This document shows positions 15,921 to 23,195 of a DNA stretch of 64,000 nt, piece by piece (within the stretch, counting starts at the first letter, position 1; each line of letters starts with the position of its first letter). The notes below the pieces were generated by a model, which saw only the letters and a list, made by a program, of their open reading frames with translations, was not told the origin of the DNA and made no database searches. Origin of the DNA: CBFHSF01 sp965658445 (GTDB lineage Bacteria > Bacteroidota > Bacteroidia > Flavobacteriales > Schleiferiaceae). The position numbers and the translations under genes are program-made. The stretch is from assembly GCA_965658445.1 (NCBI GenBank), contig CBFHSF010000001.1:124001-188000 (forward strand). Reading direction: 5' to 3'.

Positions 15921-17309
15921 ATGGATTATGATGTAATCGTATTGGGGAGTGGTCCCGGAGGTTATGTAGCCGCCATTCGCGCTTCTCAACTTGGTCTTAA
16001 GACCGCAATCGTAGAAAAAGAAAGCCTTGGAGGTGTTTGTTTGAACTGGGGATGTATTCCCACAAAAGCCCTTCTTAAAAGTGCTCAAGTATTTGACTAT
16101 ATAAAACACGCTGCCGACTACGGAATCACCGTAGGCGAGTATGACAAAGACTTTAACGCTGTTGTCAAGAGAAGCCGTGGAGTTGCCGAGGGCATGTCCA
16201 ACGGAGTTAAATTCTTGATGAAGAAGAACAAGATTGACGTAATCATGGGTTACGGAACCGTTCTTCCTGGTAAAAAGATTGAAGTAAAAGAAGAAGGCGG
16301 TGCAACAAAGACCGTTTCTGCTGAGCACATCATCTTGGCTACAGGAGGTCGCTCAAGAGAATTGCCAAACCTTCCTCAAGACGGAAAGAAAATTATTGGT
16401 TACCGCGAGGCCATGTCATTGGAAAAGCAACCAAAGAAATTGGTAGTTGTTGGATCCGGTGCCATTGGTGTTGAGTTTGCAAACTTCTATAACTCAATGG
16501 GTACTGAAGTAACCATCGTAGAATACATGCCAACCATCGTTCCCGTAGAAGACGAAGACGTTTCTAAGCAATTGGAGCGCACCTTTAAAAAGTCGGGAAT
16601 CACCATTAAAACTTCAGCTGAGGTAACTTCGGTTGACACTTCTGGGAAAGTTTCTAAGGTTCACGTAAAGACCAAAAAAGGTGAGGAAGTAATCGAAGCA
16701 GACGTGGTTCTCAGCGCTGTGGGTGTTTCTACAAACATCGAAAACATTGGTCTTGAAAACGTAGGTATTGCTACTGACAAGGGTAAGGTATTGGTCAATG
16801 ACTATTACCAAACCAATGTTCCTGGTTACTACGCCATCGGTGATATCGTAAAAGGACAAGCATTGGCTCACGTAGCCTCTGCAGAAGGTATTCTATGTGT
16901 TGAGAAGATTGCTGGTCACACAGTAGAGCCTCTTGACTACGGTAACATACCTGGATGTACGTACTGTTCTCCAGAGATTGCCTCTGTAGGTATGACAGAA
17001 AAAGCAGCAAAAGAAGCGGGTTACGAACTCAAAGTAGGTAAGTTCCCATTCTCGGCCTCAGGTAAGGCATCCGCTGCAGGTCACAAAGATGGTTTCATCA
17101 AAGTAATCTACGATGCCAAGTACGGCGAAATGTTGGGTTGTCACATGATTGGTGCCAACGTAACCGAAATGATTGCAGAAGCCGTTGTTGCCCGCAAATT
17201 GGAAACGACCGGAATGGAAGTTCTCAAGGCCGTTCACCCACACCCCACAATGTCTGAGGCGGTGATGGAAGCTACAGCAGATGCTTACGGTGAAGTGATT
17301 CACTTGTAA
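15921..17309 (+). CDS. lpdA: Dihydrolipoyl dehydrogenase (E3)
   Basis: 462 residues, full length. It is the flavoprotein that reoxidises dihydrolipoamide in pyruvate, 2-oxoglutarate and branched-chain dehydrogenase complexes. Visible features are the FAD GxGxxG (LGSGPGGYVAA), redox disulfide GGVCLNWGCIPTKALL, NAD-binding GSGAIGVEFANFYNSMG, second FAD site YAIGDIV, and catalytic His-Glu near HPHPTMSEAVMEA. It is monocistronic with its own promoter and terminator. The E2 at 60615 is a likely partner. Confidence 0.97.
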   Translation: MDYDVIVLGSGPGGYVAAIRASQLGLKTAIVEKESLGGVCLNWGCIPTKALLKSAQVFDYIKHAADYGITVGEYDKDFNAVVKRSRGVAEGMSNGVKFLMKKNKIDVIMGYGTVLPGKKIEVKEEGGATKTVSAEHIILATGGRSRELPNLPQDGKKIIGYREAMSLEKQPKKLVVVGSGAIGVEFANFYNSMGTEVTIVEYMPTIVPVEDEDVSKQLERTFKKSGITIKTSAEVTSVDTSGKVSKVHVKTKKGEEVIEADVVLSAVGVSTNIENIGLENVGIATDKGKVLVNDYYQTNVPGYYAIGDIVKGQALAHVASAEGILCVEKIAGHTVEPLDYGNIPGCTYCSPEIASVGMTEKAAKEAGYELKVGKFPFSASGKASAAGHKDGFIKVIYDAKYGEMLGCHMIGANVTEMIAEAVVARKLETTGMEVLKAVHPHPTMSEAVMEATADAYGEVIHL

Positions 17310-17328
17310 TTAGAATATTTATACAAAA

Positions 17329-17361
17329 AAAAGGGCGACCCATTGGGTCGCCCTTTTTTGT
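17329..17361. terminator. Bidirectional terminator between lpdA and the 17408 gene
   Basis: An 11-bp stem aagggcgaccc (17331-17341) / gggtcgccctt (17345-17355) with a 3-nt loop, A-run before and T-run after. Serves two convergent genes. Confidence 0.9.
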
Positions 17362-17407
17362 CTTTTTTCGTTTTTCTTTGTTTTAATAGCACTGTGGAAT
17401 CAGAAGA

Positions 17408-19642
17408 TTACCTTCTTCTTCCGCCTCCGCCTCCCATGCGACTTGGCATCGATCTAGGTTGAGGTCTGGATTGCGGTCTCGATTGCATTTGCCCGCGGTT
17501 TCTGTTTTGGTAACTGCGGTTTAGTTGCTGTTGCTGAGATCGAGACGGTTGACTTCTATTGGGAGACGTGCTCTGCCAAGAACCGTTGTTCTGTCTTTGG
17601 TAGGTGTTTCCCTTTTTATCTGAATAAATATTATTCTCTCTCGTGCTTGGCCGTTGCGTAGGGGTTCCCGTAGAAGGTCTGCCCCCAGTGCTCGGTCTTT
17701 GTGTAGGCGTACCCGTGCTCGGGCGACCTGTGCTTGTACGCTGTCCCGTGTTGGGTCTCTGACCTGTATTAGGTCTCTGTCCCGTATTTGGCCTTTGACC
17801 CGTGCTGGGTCTACTGGGTCTTACTCCTGGTTTGTTGTTGTATACGTTTCTTGGAGGTCTACTATTGGCGCGACCTGCAGCATATCCCGCGCGGTATCCG
17901 TGATGGTATCCATGGTGATAGCCATGGTGGTATCCGTGACGGTAACCGGGGTAATATCCTCTAGGTCCCCAGTAGGGACGGTAGTAAGGGTGACATCCCC
18001 AACCTACCCAGCCATAGCTGAATCCAACAGAGAATCCCCAGCCTCCGTAAGGAGAGTAGTGAACTCCAAATCCATAGGTCACAGGTCTTGGGTAGTAATA
18101 AGCGCCGTACCACGGCGTGTAGTAGTATCCCGTTCCATAAACTACGACACCTCCGTAAACATAGGAGTAGGTATAGCCAGGAGTGTATCCAACGTAAACC
18201 ACCGTAGGGGTAGACTCGTAGATGTATACGTATTTTACATTGTATACTGCTGAAGAGGCAGGAATCTTATCCGCTTCTACAGGACGTGTATCCGAAACCT
18301 TCCACGGTCCCATAGGAGACTCACCGATGAACCAAATTCCATTGTCCACTACGTAGTAATTGCCGTCCGCCTTTATTACCGAAGAGGAAGTGTTGATGGC
18401 GTATTCCATGTTGGTTTCTTCTATGGGCTCAAATTTGGGATCGCCGTCGTATTTAACGGTGGTAGTAGCAGTAGCTCTGTCCACCTCTGCGGTCTGTGGA
18501 ATGGTTTGTTCCAACAAGGCGTCTTTGGCTTCTTGCGTATTGGGCACCGATGCTTTAATCGAAGAAATGGAAGATTCCTTGGGGATCTTTGCAAAATCAG
18601 CTGGCAGTTCATCCGGCTCAATAAATTTCCAAGGACCGTCTTTTACATTGTCTGTAGCATAGAAGCGTCCTGCAATCAAGACGAAGTGACGCTGGGACTG
18701 AATGTCCATAATCACATCGTACTCCGTATTTTTTATGTACAAGAGTTCTGTGTTGGGAATGGCTTCGTAATCAGGTTCGCCATCAATCTGAATCAATTCT
18801 GAAGGCTTTGTTACCACGATGATTTCAGGGACTTGTTTTACGTCCTCCTCCAAGTTGGGATCTTGCTCTTGGTTTTGAGGAGCGTTTTTCTCCGCCCACG
18901 ATCGAATGGCCTTTGGCACACTCCAACCTTCCTTCCATCCGGATTTTAAATCCTTGGATTGGAACCAAAGATCCCCTCCTTTTAAATAGTAATTACCACC
19001 GTCCTTTACTAAGAGGAAAGGGGTGTTTACGGCATATTCAAATTCTTCTCCGTCGGGAGTTTTGAATTTGGGTTCACCGTCAATGGTAACCAAAACCGCC
19101 GGTTTTTCGCGGTAAAGGATTTGAGGAGGTGTGTTTTTTACTTGGTCTTTTTGAACGTTGCCATTGTCTGCCTCGTCCAAGGCCGCGATGATTACATCCA
19201 AGGAGGTTTCGGCTTCCCAACTTGAGATTTCATCTTCCAGCTTGACCTTGTATTTATCTACAGATGAACTGTCCTCTATGTCCGGAAACACAATTTTGGG
19301 AATGGAAAAGTTTTCCATAGTTGCCATGCGGGTATCTGTGTCCGTATGTAATTTAGCAGAGAACCAAAGAGCTCCAAAAATGAGCTTTCCGTTGGGGGAT
19401 TTTACAGACAACGCCATGCGACCTTCTAACACATTGTTCTTGAAAGATTCCAATTGTGGGGTGTAGAGGGTCGTTGTAAAATCTTCGTGTTCTATGACCT
19501 TAGGCCAGGAAGTGGCATCTTTTTCTACAGTCTCTTTTGCGGTAGGTTCTGGCGCATCTTGAGCCCAAACGTCTGCCGTAGCAGCAAGAATCATAATGAT
19601 GATGGCAATGGCTCTATTGCGAAAGCACTTTGATATGTACAT
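17408..19642 (-). CDS. Exported Gly/Tyr/His-rich protein ('carbohydrate-binding family V/XII'-type annotation)
   Basis: 744 residues from the ATG at 19642, which places a signal peptide (CFRNRAIAIIIMILAATADVWAQ) directly at the N-terminus; an ATG 30 nt further upstream is also possible. The body contains three or four related modules in which a VTIDGEPKF/QIDGEPDY/VKYDGDPKF line precedes an EYAVNT, LLYIKN or EYAINTSS line, then a Tyr/Trp-rich line such as YYLKGGDLWF, FYATDNVKDGPWKF or ENGIWFIGESPMGPW. A Tyr/Gly-rich region (VVYVGYTPGY, VVYGTGYYYTPWYGA) follows, then tandem HGYH repeats, and then TGQRPN and RPSTGTPTQ repeats. The end is basic (SRMGGGGGRRR). Similar proteins carry a carbohydrate-binding label in databases, but I see no direct evidence for sugar binding. 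It is probably surface or periplasmic. Confidence 0.8.
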   Translation of the reverse strand: MYISKCFRNRAIAIIIMILAATADVWAQDAPEPTAKETVEKDATSWPKVIEHEDFTTTLYTPQLESFKNNVLEGRMALSVKSPNGKLIFGALWFSAKLHTDTDTRMATMENFSIPKIVFPDIEDSSSVDKYKVKLEDEISSWEAETSLDVIIAALDEADNGNVQKDQVKNTPPQILYREKPAVLVTIDGEPKFKTPDGEEFEYAVNTPFLLVKDGGNYYLKGGDLWFQSKDLKSGWKEGWSVPKAIRSWAEKNAPQNQEQDPNLEEDVKQVPEIIVVTKPSELIQIDGEPDYEAIPNTELLYIKNTEYDVIMDIQSQRHFVLIAGRFYATDNVKDGPWKFIEPDELPADFAKIPKESSISSIKASVPNTQEAKDALLEQTIPQTAEVDRATATTTVKYDGDPKFEPIEETNMEYAINTSSSVIKADGNYYVVDNGIWFIGESPMGPWKVSDTRPVEADKIPASSAVYNVKYVYIYESTPTVVYVGYTPGYTYSYVYGGVVVYGTGYYYTPWYGAYYYPRPVTYGFGVHYSPYGGWGFSVGFSYGWVGWGCHPYYRPYWGPRGYYPGYRHGYHHGYHHGYHHGYRAGYAAGRANSRPPRNVYNNKPGVRPSRPSTGQRPNTGQRPNTGQRPNTGQRTSTGRPSTGTPTQRPSTGGRPSTGTPTQRPSTRENNIYSDKKGNTYQRQNNGSWQSTSPNRSQPSRSQQQQLNRSYQNRNRGQMQSRPQSRPQPRSMPSRMGGGGGRRR
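17690..17945 (-). repeat. In-gene short tandem repeats (TGQRPN and HGYH units)
   Basis: Within the exported Gly/Tyr-rich protein, about 17732-17815 encodes four 6-residue TGQRPN/TGQRTS units (18-nt period), next to two copies of a longer RPSTGTPTQ unit (about 17645-17725). About 17890-17945 encodes 4-residue HGYH units. The nucleotide copies are similar but not identical, so repeat number may vary between strains. Confidence 0.75.
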
Positions 19643-19703
19643 CAGATATTGAATTAATGAGAACCTATACAATAGGCTCGAATCGTCTTAAGACAGGGTT
19701 CTA

Positions 19704-19738
19704 AAAAGGCCCCAAGAGTATAACTCAAGAGGCCTTTT
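19704..19738 (-). terminator. Terminator after the OmpA-like lipoprotein gene
   Basis: Stem aaaaggcc (19704-19711) / ggcctttt (19731-19738) with an inner gagt/actc helix, U-rich on both strands. It lies 54 nt past the 19792 stop and before the next minus-strand gene. Confidence 0.7.
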
Positions 19739-19791
19739 AAATATACTCGTTTGTTTTGACGAGCGCAACTCTATAGGGTTGACTCTGTCAT

Positions 19792-20640
19792 TTATTTTTG
19801 TTGCTTTTCCATTCCCTCTTCAATCATTCCGTAGAATTGATCCAAGTCAGGAAGCACAATGATTTTGGTTCTGCGGTTGGCCGCCTTACCCTCTGCGCTG
19901 TCATTGCTGGCAATGGGAAGGTATTCTCCACGACCTGCAGCCGTCATTCTCTCAGGAGCCACGTTGTATTCGTTTTGAAGAATTCTTACGATGGAAGTAG
20001 CTCTCTTAACCGACAAATCCCAGTTGTCTTCAATGTTAGGGGCCGCAATAGGATCGGTGTCTGTGTGACCTTCTACCATGATTTCTAGTTCGGGTTTGTT
20101 TTGAAGGATGTCTGCTACCTTACCCAAAACATTTCTAGCCTCAGAGCTTACCTTGGAAGATCCGCTCTTGAAAAGAAGGCGATCAGAAATCGAAATGTAA
20201 ACCACTCCTTTCTCCACGTTAATGCTAACGTCCTCATCGCTCATGTCTCCCAATTCGCCCTTGAGGCTCGTCACTAATGCAAGCGTTACAGAGTCCTTGC
20301 GCGTAACCGCATCCTGAAGACTTTTGATCGTCAAATCCTTTTGGCGAATGCTCTCCAATGAGCGCTCTAAGTTCTCGGCGTCTTTTGACGACATTAAGGA
20401 TAGGTTTCCTACGGAATTGAGAAGGCTGGCATTGGACTCTCTGAGGTTTTGAAGTTCCTCGGCTTTGGCCTCTTTTTCAGAAATACACTTGGCCAATTCC
20501 AATCGAGCTTGGCTCAATTCGGACTCCACTTCGTTGTTTCTCTGTTCTAGTTCTGTGAATTTACTCTTGGATACACATCCGGAAAGCATTACTCCAGATA
20601 GCGCCATTGCAATCCATGGCGACTTGATGGCATTCATCAT
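19792..20640 (-). CDS. OmpA-family lipoprotein with coiled coil (peptidoglycan-binding)
   Basis: 282 residues. The lipobox LSGC (Cys about residue 22) marks an exported lipoprotein. A heptad-rich helix follows (about 27-125). The C-terminal OmpA domain (about 150-265) has LLFKSGSSKVSSEARNVL, VEGHTDTDPI, NWDLSVKRATSIVR and AAGRGEYLPI with RRTKIIVLP, all typical of diaminopimelate-binding OmpA/MotB modules. It probably tethers the outer membrane to the wall. It is monocistronic with a terminator at 19704-19738. Confidence 0.9.
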   Translation of the reverse strand: MMNAIKSPWIAMALSGVMLSGCVSKSKFTELEQRNNEVESELSQARLELAKCISEKEAKAEELQNLRESNASLLNSVGNLSLMSSKDAENLERSLESIRQKDLTIKSLQDAVTRKDSVTLALVTSLKGELGDMSDEDVSINVEKGVVYISISDRLLFKSGSSKVSSEARNVLGKVADILQNKPELEIMVEGHTDTDPIAAPNIEDNWDLSVKRATSIVRILQNEYNVAPERMTAAGRGEYLPIASNDSAEGKAANRRTKIIVLPDLDQFYGMIEEGMEKQQK

Positions 20641-20799
20641 ACTATTGTATTTGATTTATGGTGGTGAATGTAAAAATGAATCGTTTTATGTAAAACGCTA
20701 AGGTTCAAAACTTATGCCAAACGATTCGTAAAAAAGGGTTAAAAATTTTCCAAATGTCAACAAATGGTAACGCGATGTGAATAACTCGTAGGGCGATGT

Positions 20800-21393
20800 T
20801 TACTTTTTGGCCAGATGGTGTAAATCTTGATCGGGATTAAACCCTTGAAATTGGGCAAACCACTGGGTGATTTTTTCCATATCGGCATCCATATCCTCGG
20901 TGAGTTCCATAACCTCTCCAAAGACAAATTCTCTTTTTCTGTAGTCTATGGCAGCGAGAATCAGCGGGAGGTTTGCCCGTTTGGCGATGTGATAAAAACC
21001 CGTTTTGAGTCTGTCCACTCGCTTTCTAGTGCCTTCGGGGGCCATGGCGATTAGGAGGTCTCCTTCGTGGTTTTCAATCATTTCTACGACAGATTCCACC
21101 TGTCCGCCTTTTCCTCGGTGAAGTGGGGTGCCGCCAAGGCTTTTAAAAATAAACCCAAAGGGGCCTTCAAAGAGCTCCGCTTTTCCTAAATACCTAACAT
21201 GGGTAAGTCTTTCAGCCGATCGGACGGCGAGTCCATTGACAAAATCCCAATTGCTACTGTGGGGCCCCACAATTACTAGGGCTTTGGGAACATCACTCGG
21301 AAAGGGGTAGGGGACGGACCAACCTTTTATTTTGAGGAATTGCTTCCAGAATAATCGCATGCATCGAATATATAAAAATTGATTTTTCTTCAA
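20800..21393 (-). CDS. PlsC-like lysophospholipid acyltransferase family protein
   Basis: 197 residues. The acyltransferase motif I is PHSSNWDFVNG (HxxxxD). A GTPLHRGKGG segment fits motif II, and MAPEGTRKRVDRLKTGFYHIA fits motif III. It probably transfers an acyl group to a glycerophospholipid or related acceptor at the inner membrane. The ATG at 21360 (MRLFWKQFLKIKGW) aligns better with family starts and could be the true one. It is divergent from the OmpA-type gene at 21465. The exact acceptor is unknown. Confidence 0.85.
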   Translation of the reverse strand: MKKNQFLYIRCMRLFWKQFLKIKGWSVPYPFPSDVPKALVIVGPHSSNWDFVNGLAVRSAERLTHVRYLGKAELFEGPFGFIFKSLGGTPLHRGKGGQVESVVEMIENHEGDLLIAMAPEGTRKRVDRLKTGFYHIAKRANLPLILAAIDYRKREFVFGEVMELTEDMDADMEKITQWFAQFQGFNPDQDLHHLAKK

Positions 21394-21464
21394 ACGCCCT
21401 CTTCATTGCCCGAAAAATGGTCATATTTGTGTACCAATTGTTAGAACCCAGCGTTGTTTTCGTA

Positions 21465-22649
21465 ATGAACAATCACAGATTTTTCCACCAGATAATTTCC
21501 TCATACTTAGGTCTCTCCATTTTTCCCTTTTTGATTCTAGGGATATTTCTATTGGGGACTCCTGCTGCTGTTTTCGCGCAAAGCACACCGTCCACCTCGG
21601 CAGTGTTTGTGTTTTTTGACGTGGACTCCTATGTTTTGACCGCTCGCGATAAGGCCGCGTTGGATAAGTGGATAGAAGAAAATACGCCTCTTAACAATCC
21701 ATTGACCATTGAATGTCATTGCGATTCTACAGGGACCATGCCCTACAACGATGACCTGTCCGTGTCCAGGGCGATTGCCGTGCGAGATTACCTAGTGAGT
21801 CAAGGCGTAGACAAAGGCTTGCTAGCGACGGTAGGAAAGGGAAAGAGAGAACTCAAATACACTTCCGATTCAGATTTCTATAAGAACAGACGATGTGAAT
21901 TTATCGTGCCTTTGGCGTTGAGCGAAAACCTCGCCGATTTGCCCTTAGAAAAGGGAACCACCTTTGCCATGACCAACTTGCAGTTTGTTGGAAACCAAAG
22001 TATACCCATGGCAGAGTCCTATGAGCCCTTGGCGCAACTACTCTTGTTCTTGGAAGAAAACCCAGAAATCGCGGTAGAGATTCAGGGGCATGTGTGTTGC
22101 ATGGGGGATCAAGAACTCAGTCAGGCCAGGGCCGAAATGGTAAAGTTTTATCTAATCGATAGAGGGATTCACCCCGACCGACTTAAGGCGCGTGGATTCA
22201 GCAACAAAAAACCTTTGGTCAAAGAAGTTGACGAAGCCACACAAGCCATTAACCGGAGGGTAGAAGTAAAAATTACAAGCACTAAGTTCAAGCCGCGATC
22301 CAAGTTTAACAACTCGCAGCTCAAGGCAGAGATGTGGACCTGGGAAGTATACGGAATGCCGTTTTTTAAAAATGCTGAAAACCTAGAACCCAAGGGCGAG
22401 CACAATTTGAAATACCTAGTGGAAATGATTTCTCAGGCTGGGGATTACAAGTTTACCTTTACGTTGTATGAGAAAAGAGGCAACGAAGATTTGTTGGCCC
22501 AGAGAAAGGCGTACTTGGAATTGGAATTGAAAAAAATGGGGGTTTCTTCAGAAACCATCCGTGTGGAGACCCAAAAGCGATATAAAGGTCGTAAGTTTAG
22601 AATACGAAATAAGGATGCGGTGACTTTGACACTTGATCAAAATCGATAA
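21465..22649 (+). CDS. Exported protein with two OmpA-like domains
   Basis: 394 residues from the ATG at 21465, chosen because a -7-like element (CATATTTG at 21422-21429) lies between it and an ATG at 21417, and because it gives a signal peptide (YLGLSIFPFLILGIFLLGTPAAVFAQ). Two OmpA modules follow. The first begins at FVFFDVDSYVLTARDKAALD and has ECHCDSTG and LSVSRAIAVRDYL. The second begins at AESYEPLAQLLLFLEENPEI and has QGHVCCMGD, LSQARAEMVKFYL and NRRVEVKI. The usual GHTD line is altered to CHCD and GHVCC, so peptidoglycan binding is uncertain. A third region (about 300-394) is unassigned. A DUF1569 gene follows by 28 nt. Confidence 0.85.
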   Translation: MNNHRFFHQIISSYLGLSIFPFLILGIFLLGTPAAVFAQSTPSTSAVFVFFDVDSYVLTARDKAALDKWIEENTPLNNPLTIECHCDSTGTMPYNDDLSVSRAIAVRDYLVSQGVDKGLLATVGKGKRELKYTSDSDFYKNRRCEFIVPLALSENLADLPLEKGTTFAMTNLQFVGNQSIPMAESYEPLAQLLLFLEENPEIAVEIQGHVCCMGDQELSQARAEMVKFYLIDRGIHPDRLKARGFSNKKPLVKEVDEATQAINRRVEVKITSTKFKPRSKFNNSQLKAEMWTWEVYGMPFFKNAENLEPKGEHNLKYLVEMISQAGDYKFTFTLYEKRGNEDLLAQRKAYLELELKKMGVSSETIRVETQKRYKGRKFRIRNKDAVTLTLDQNR

Positions 22650-22677
22650 CTGATTCCTTCGCAAAAGCCTCAAAACC

Positions 22678-23136
22678 ATGAAATACTTTTTAGAAGACGT
22701 TCCCAGTTATTTAGAAAAACTCACCCCTGAGTCCACACCAGAGTGGGGAGAAATGAACGCTTCCGAAATGATGAGGCATTTGAGGTTGGGATTGAAAGGT
22801 TCTCTGTCCATCACAGAAGGAGAATTGACGACTCCTGAAGAAAAATTGCCGAGGGCCAAGGCCTTTTTAATGAGTGATAGAGCCTTTCCTAAGGCAGCGC
22901 CCATGCCATTTTTCTATCACACCAAACCCTCCGCCAAGGACTTTAATGAAAACAAAGAGGCCTTGTTATACGCTTTAAAGGAGTTCGTGGAAGGTACGGA
23001 AGACGCTCCTGATTTTGTTTCCTTCCACCCGAGTTTTGGACATCTCAATGCGGAAGAAACTAGGCATTTACACTTTAAGCACATAAGACATCACTTCCAG
23101 CAGTTTGGGATTTTCCCCGAGTCTAGAAAAGAATAG
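22678..23136 (+). CDS. DUF1569 / DinB-like protein
   Basis: 152-residue helical protein. The opening KLTPESTPEWGEMNASEMMRHLRLGL and the closing GHLNAEETRHLHFKHIRHHFQQFGIFP fit DUF1569, a relative of the DinB/YfiT metal-dependent four-helix fold; conserved His residues (MRHL, HLHFKHIRHH) could bind metal. No signal peptide. The function is unknown. It lies 28 nt after the OmpA-type gene and 59 nt before the patatin gene, all in one direction. Confidence 0.75.
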   Translation: MKYFLEDVPSYLEKLTPESTPEWGEMNASEMMRHLRLGLKGSLSITEGELTTPEEKLPRAKAFLMSDRAFPKAAPMPFFYHTKPSAKDFNENKEALLYALKEFVEGTEDAPDFVSFHPSFGHLNAEETRHLHFKHIRHHFQQFGIFPESRKE

Positions 23137-23195
23137 AAGACTAGGAGCAGACAAAGAGAAGATAAATAAAGGACAACATTAAAATACGCAGGACC

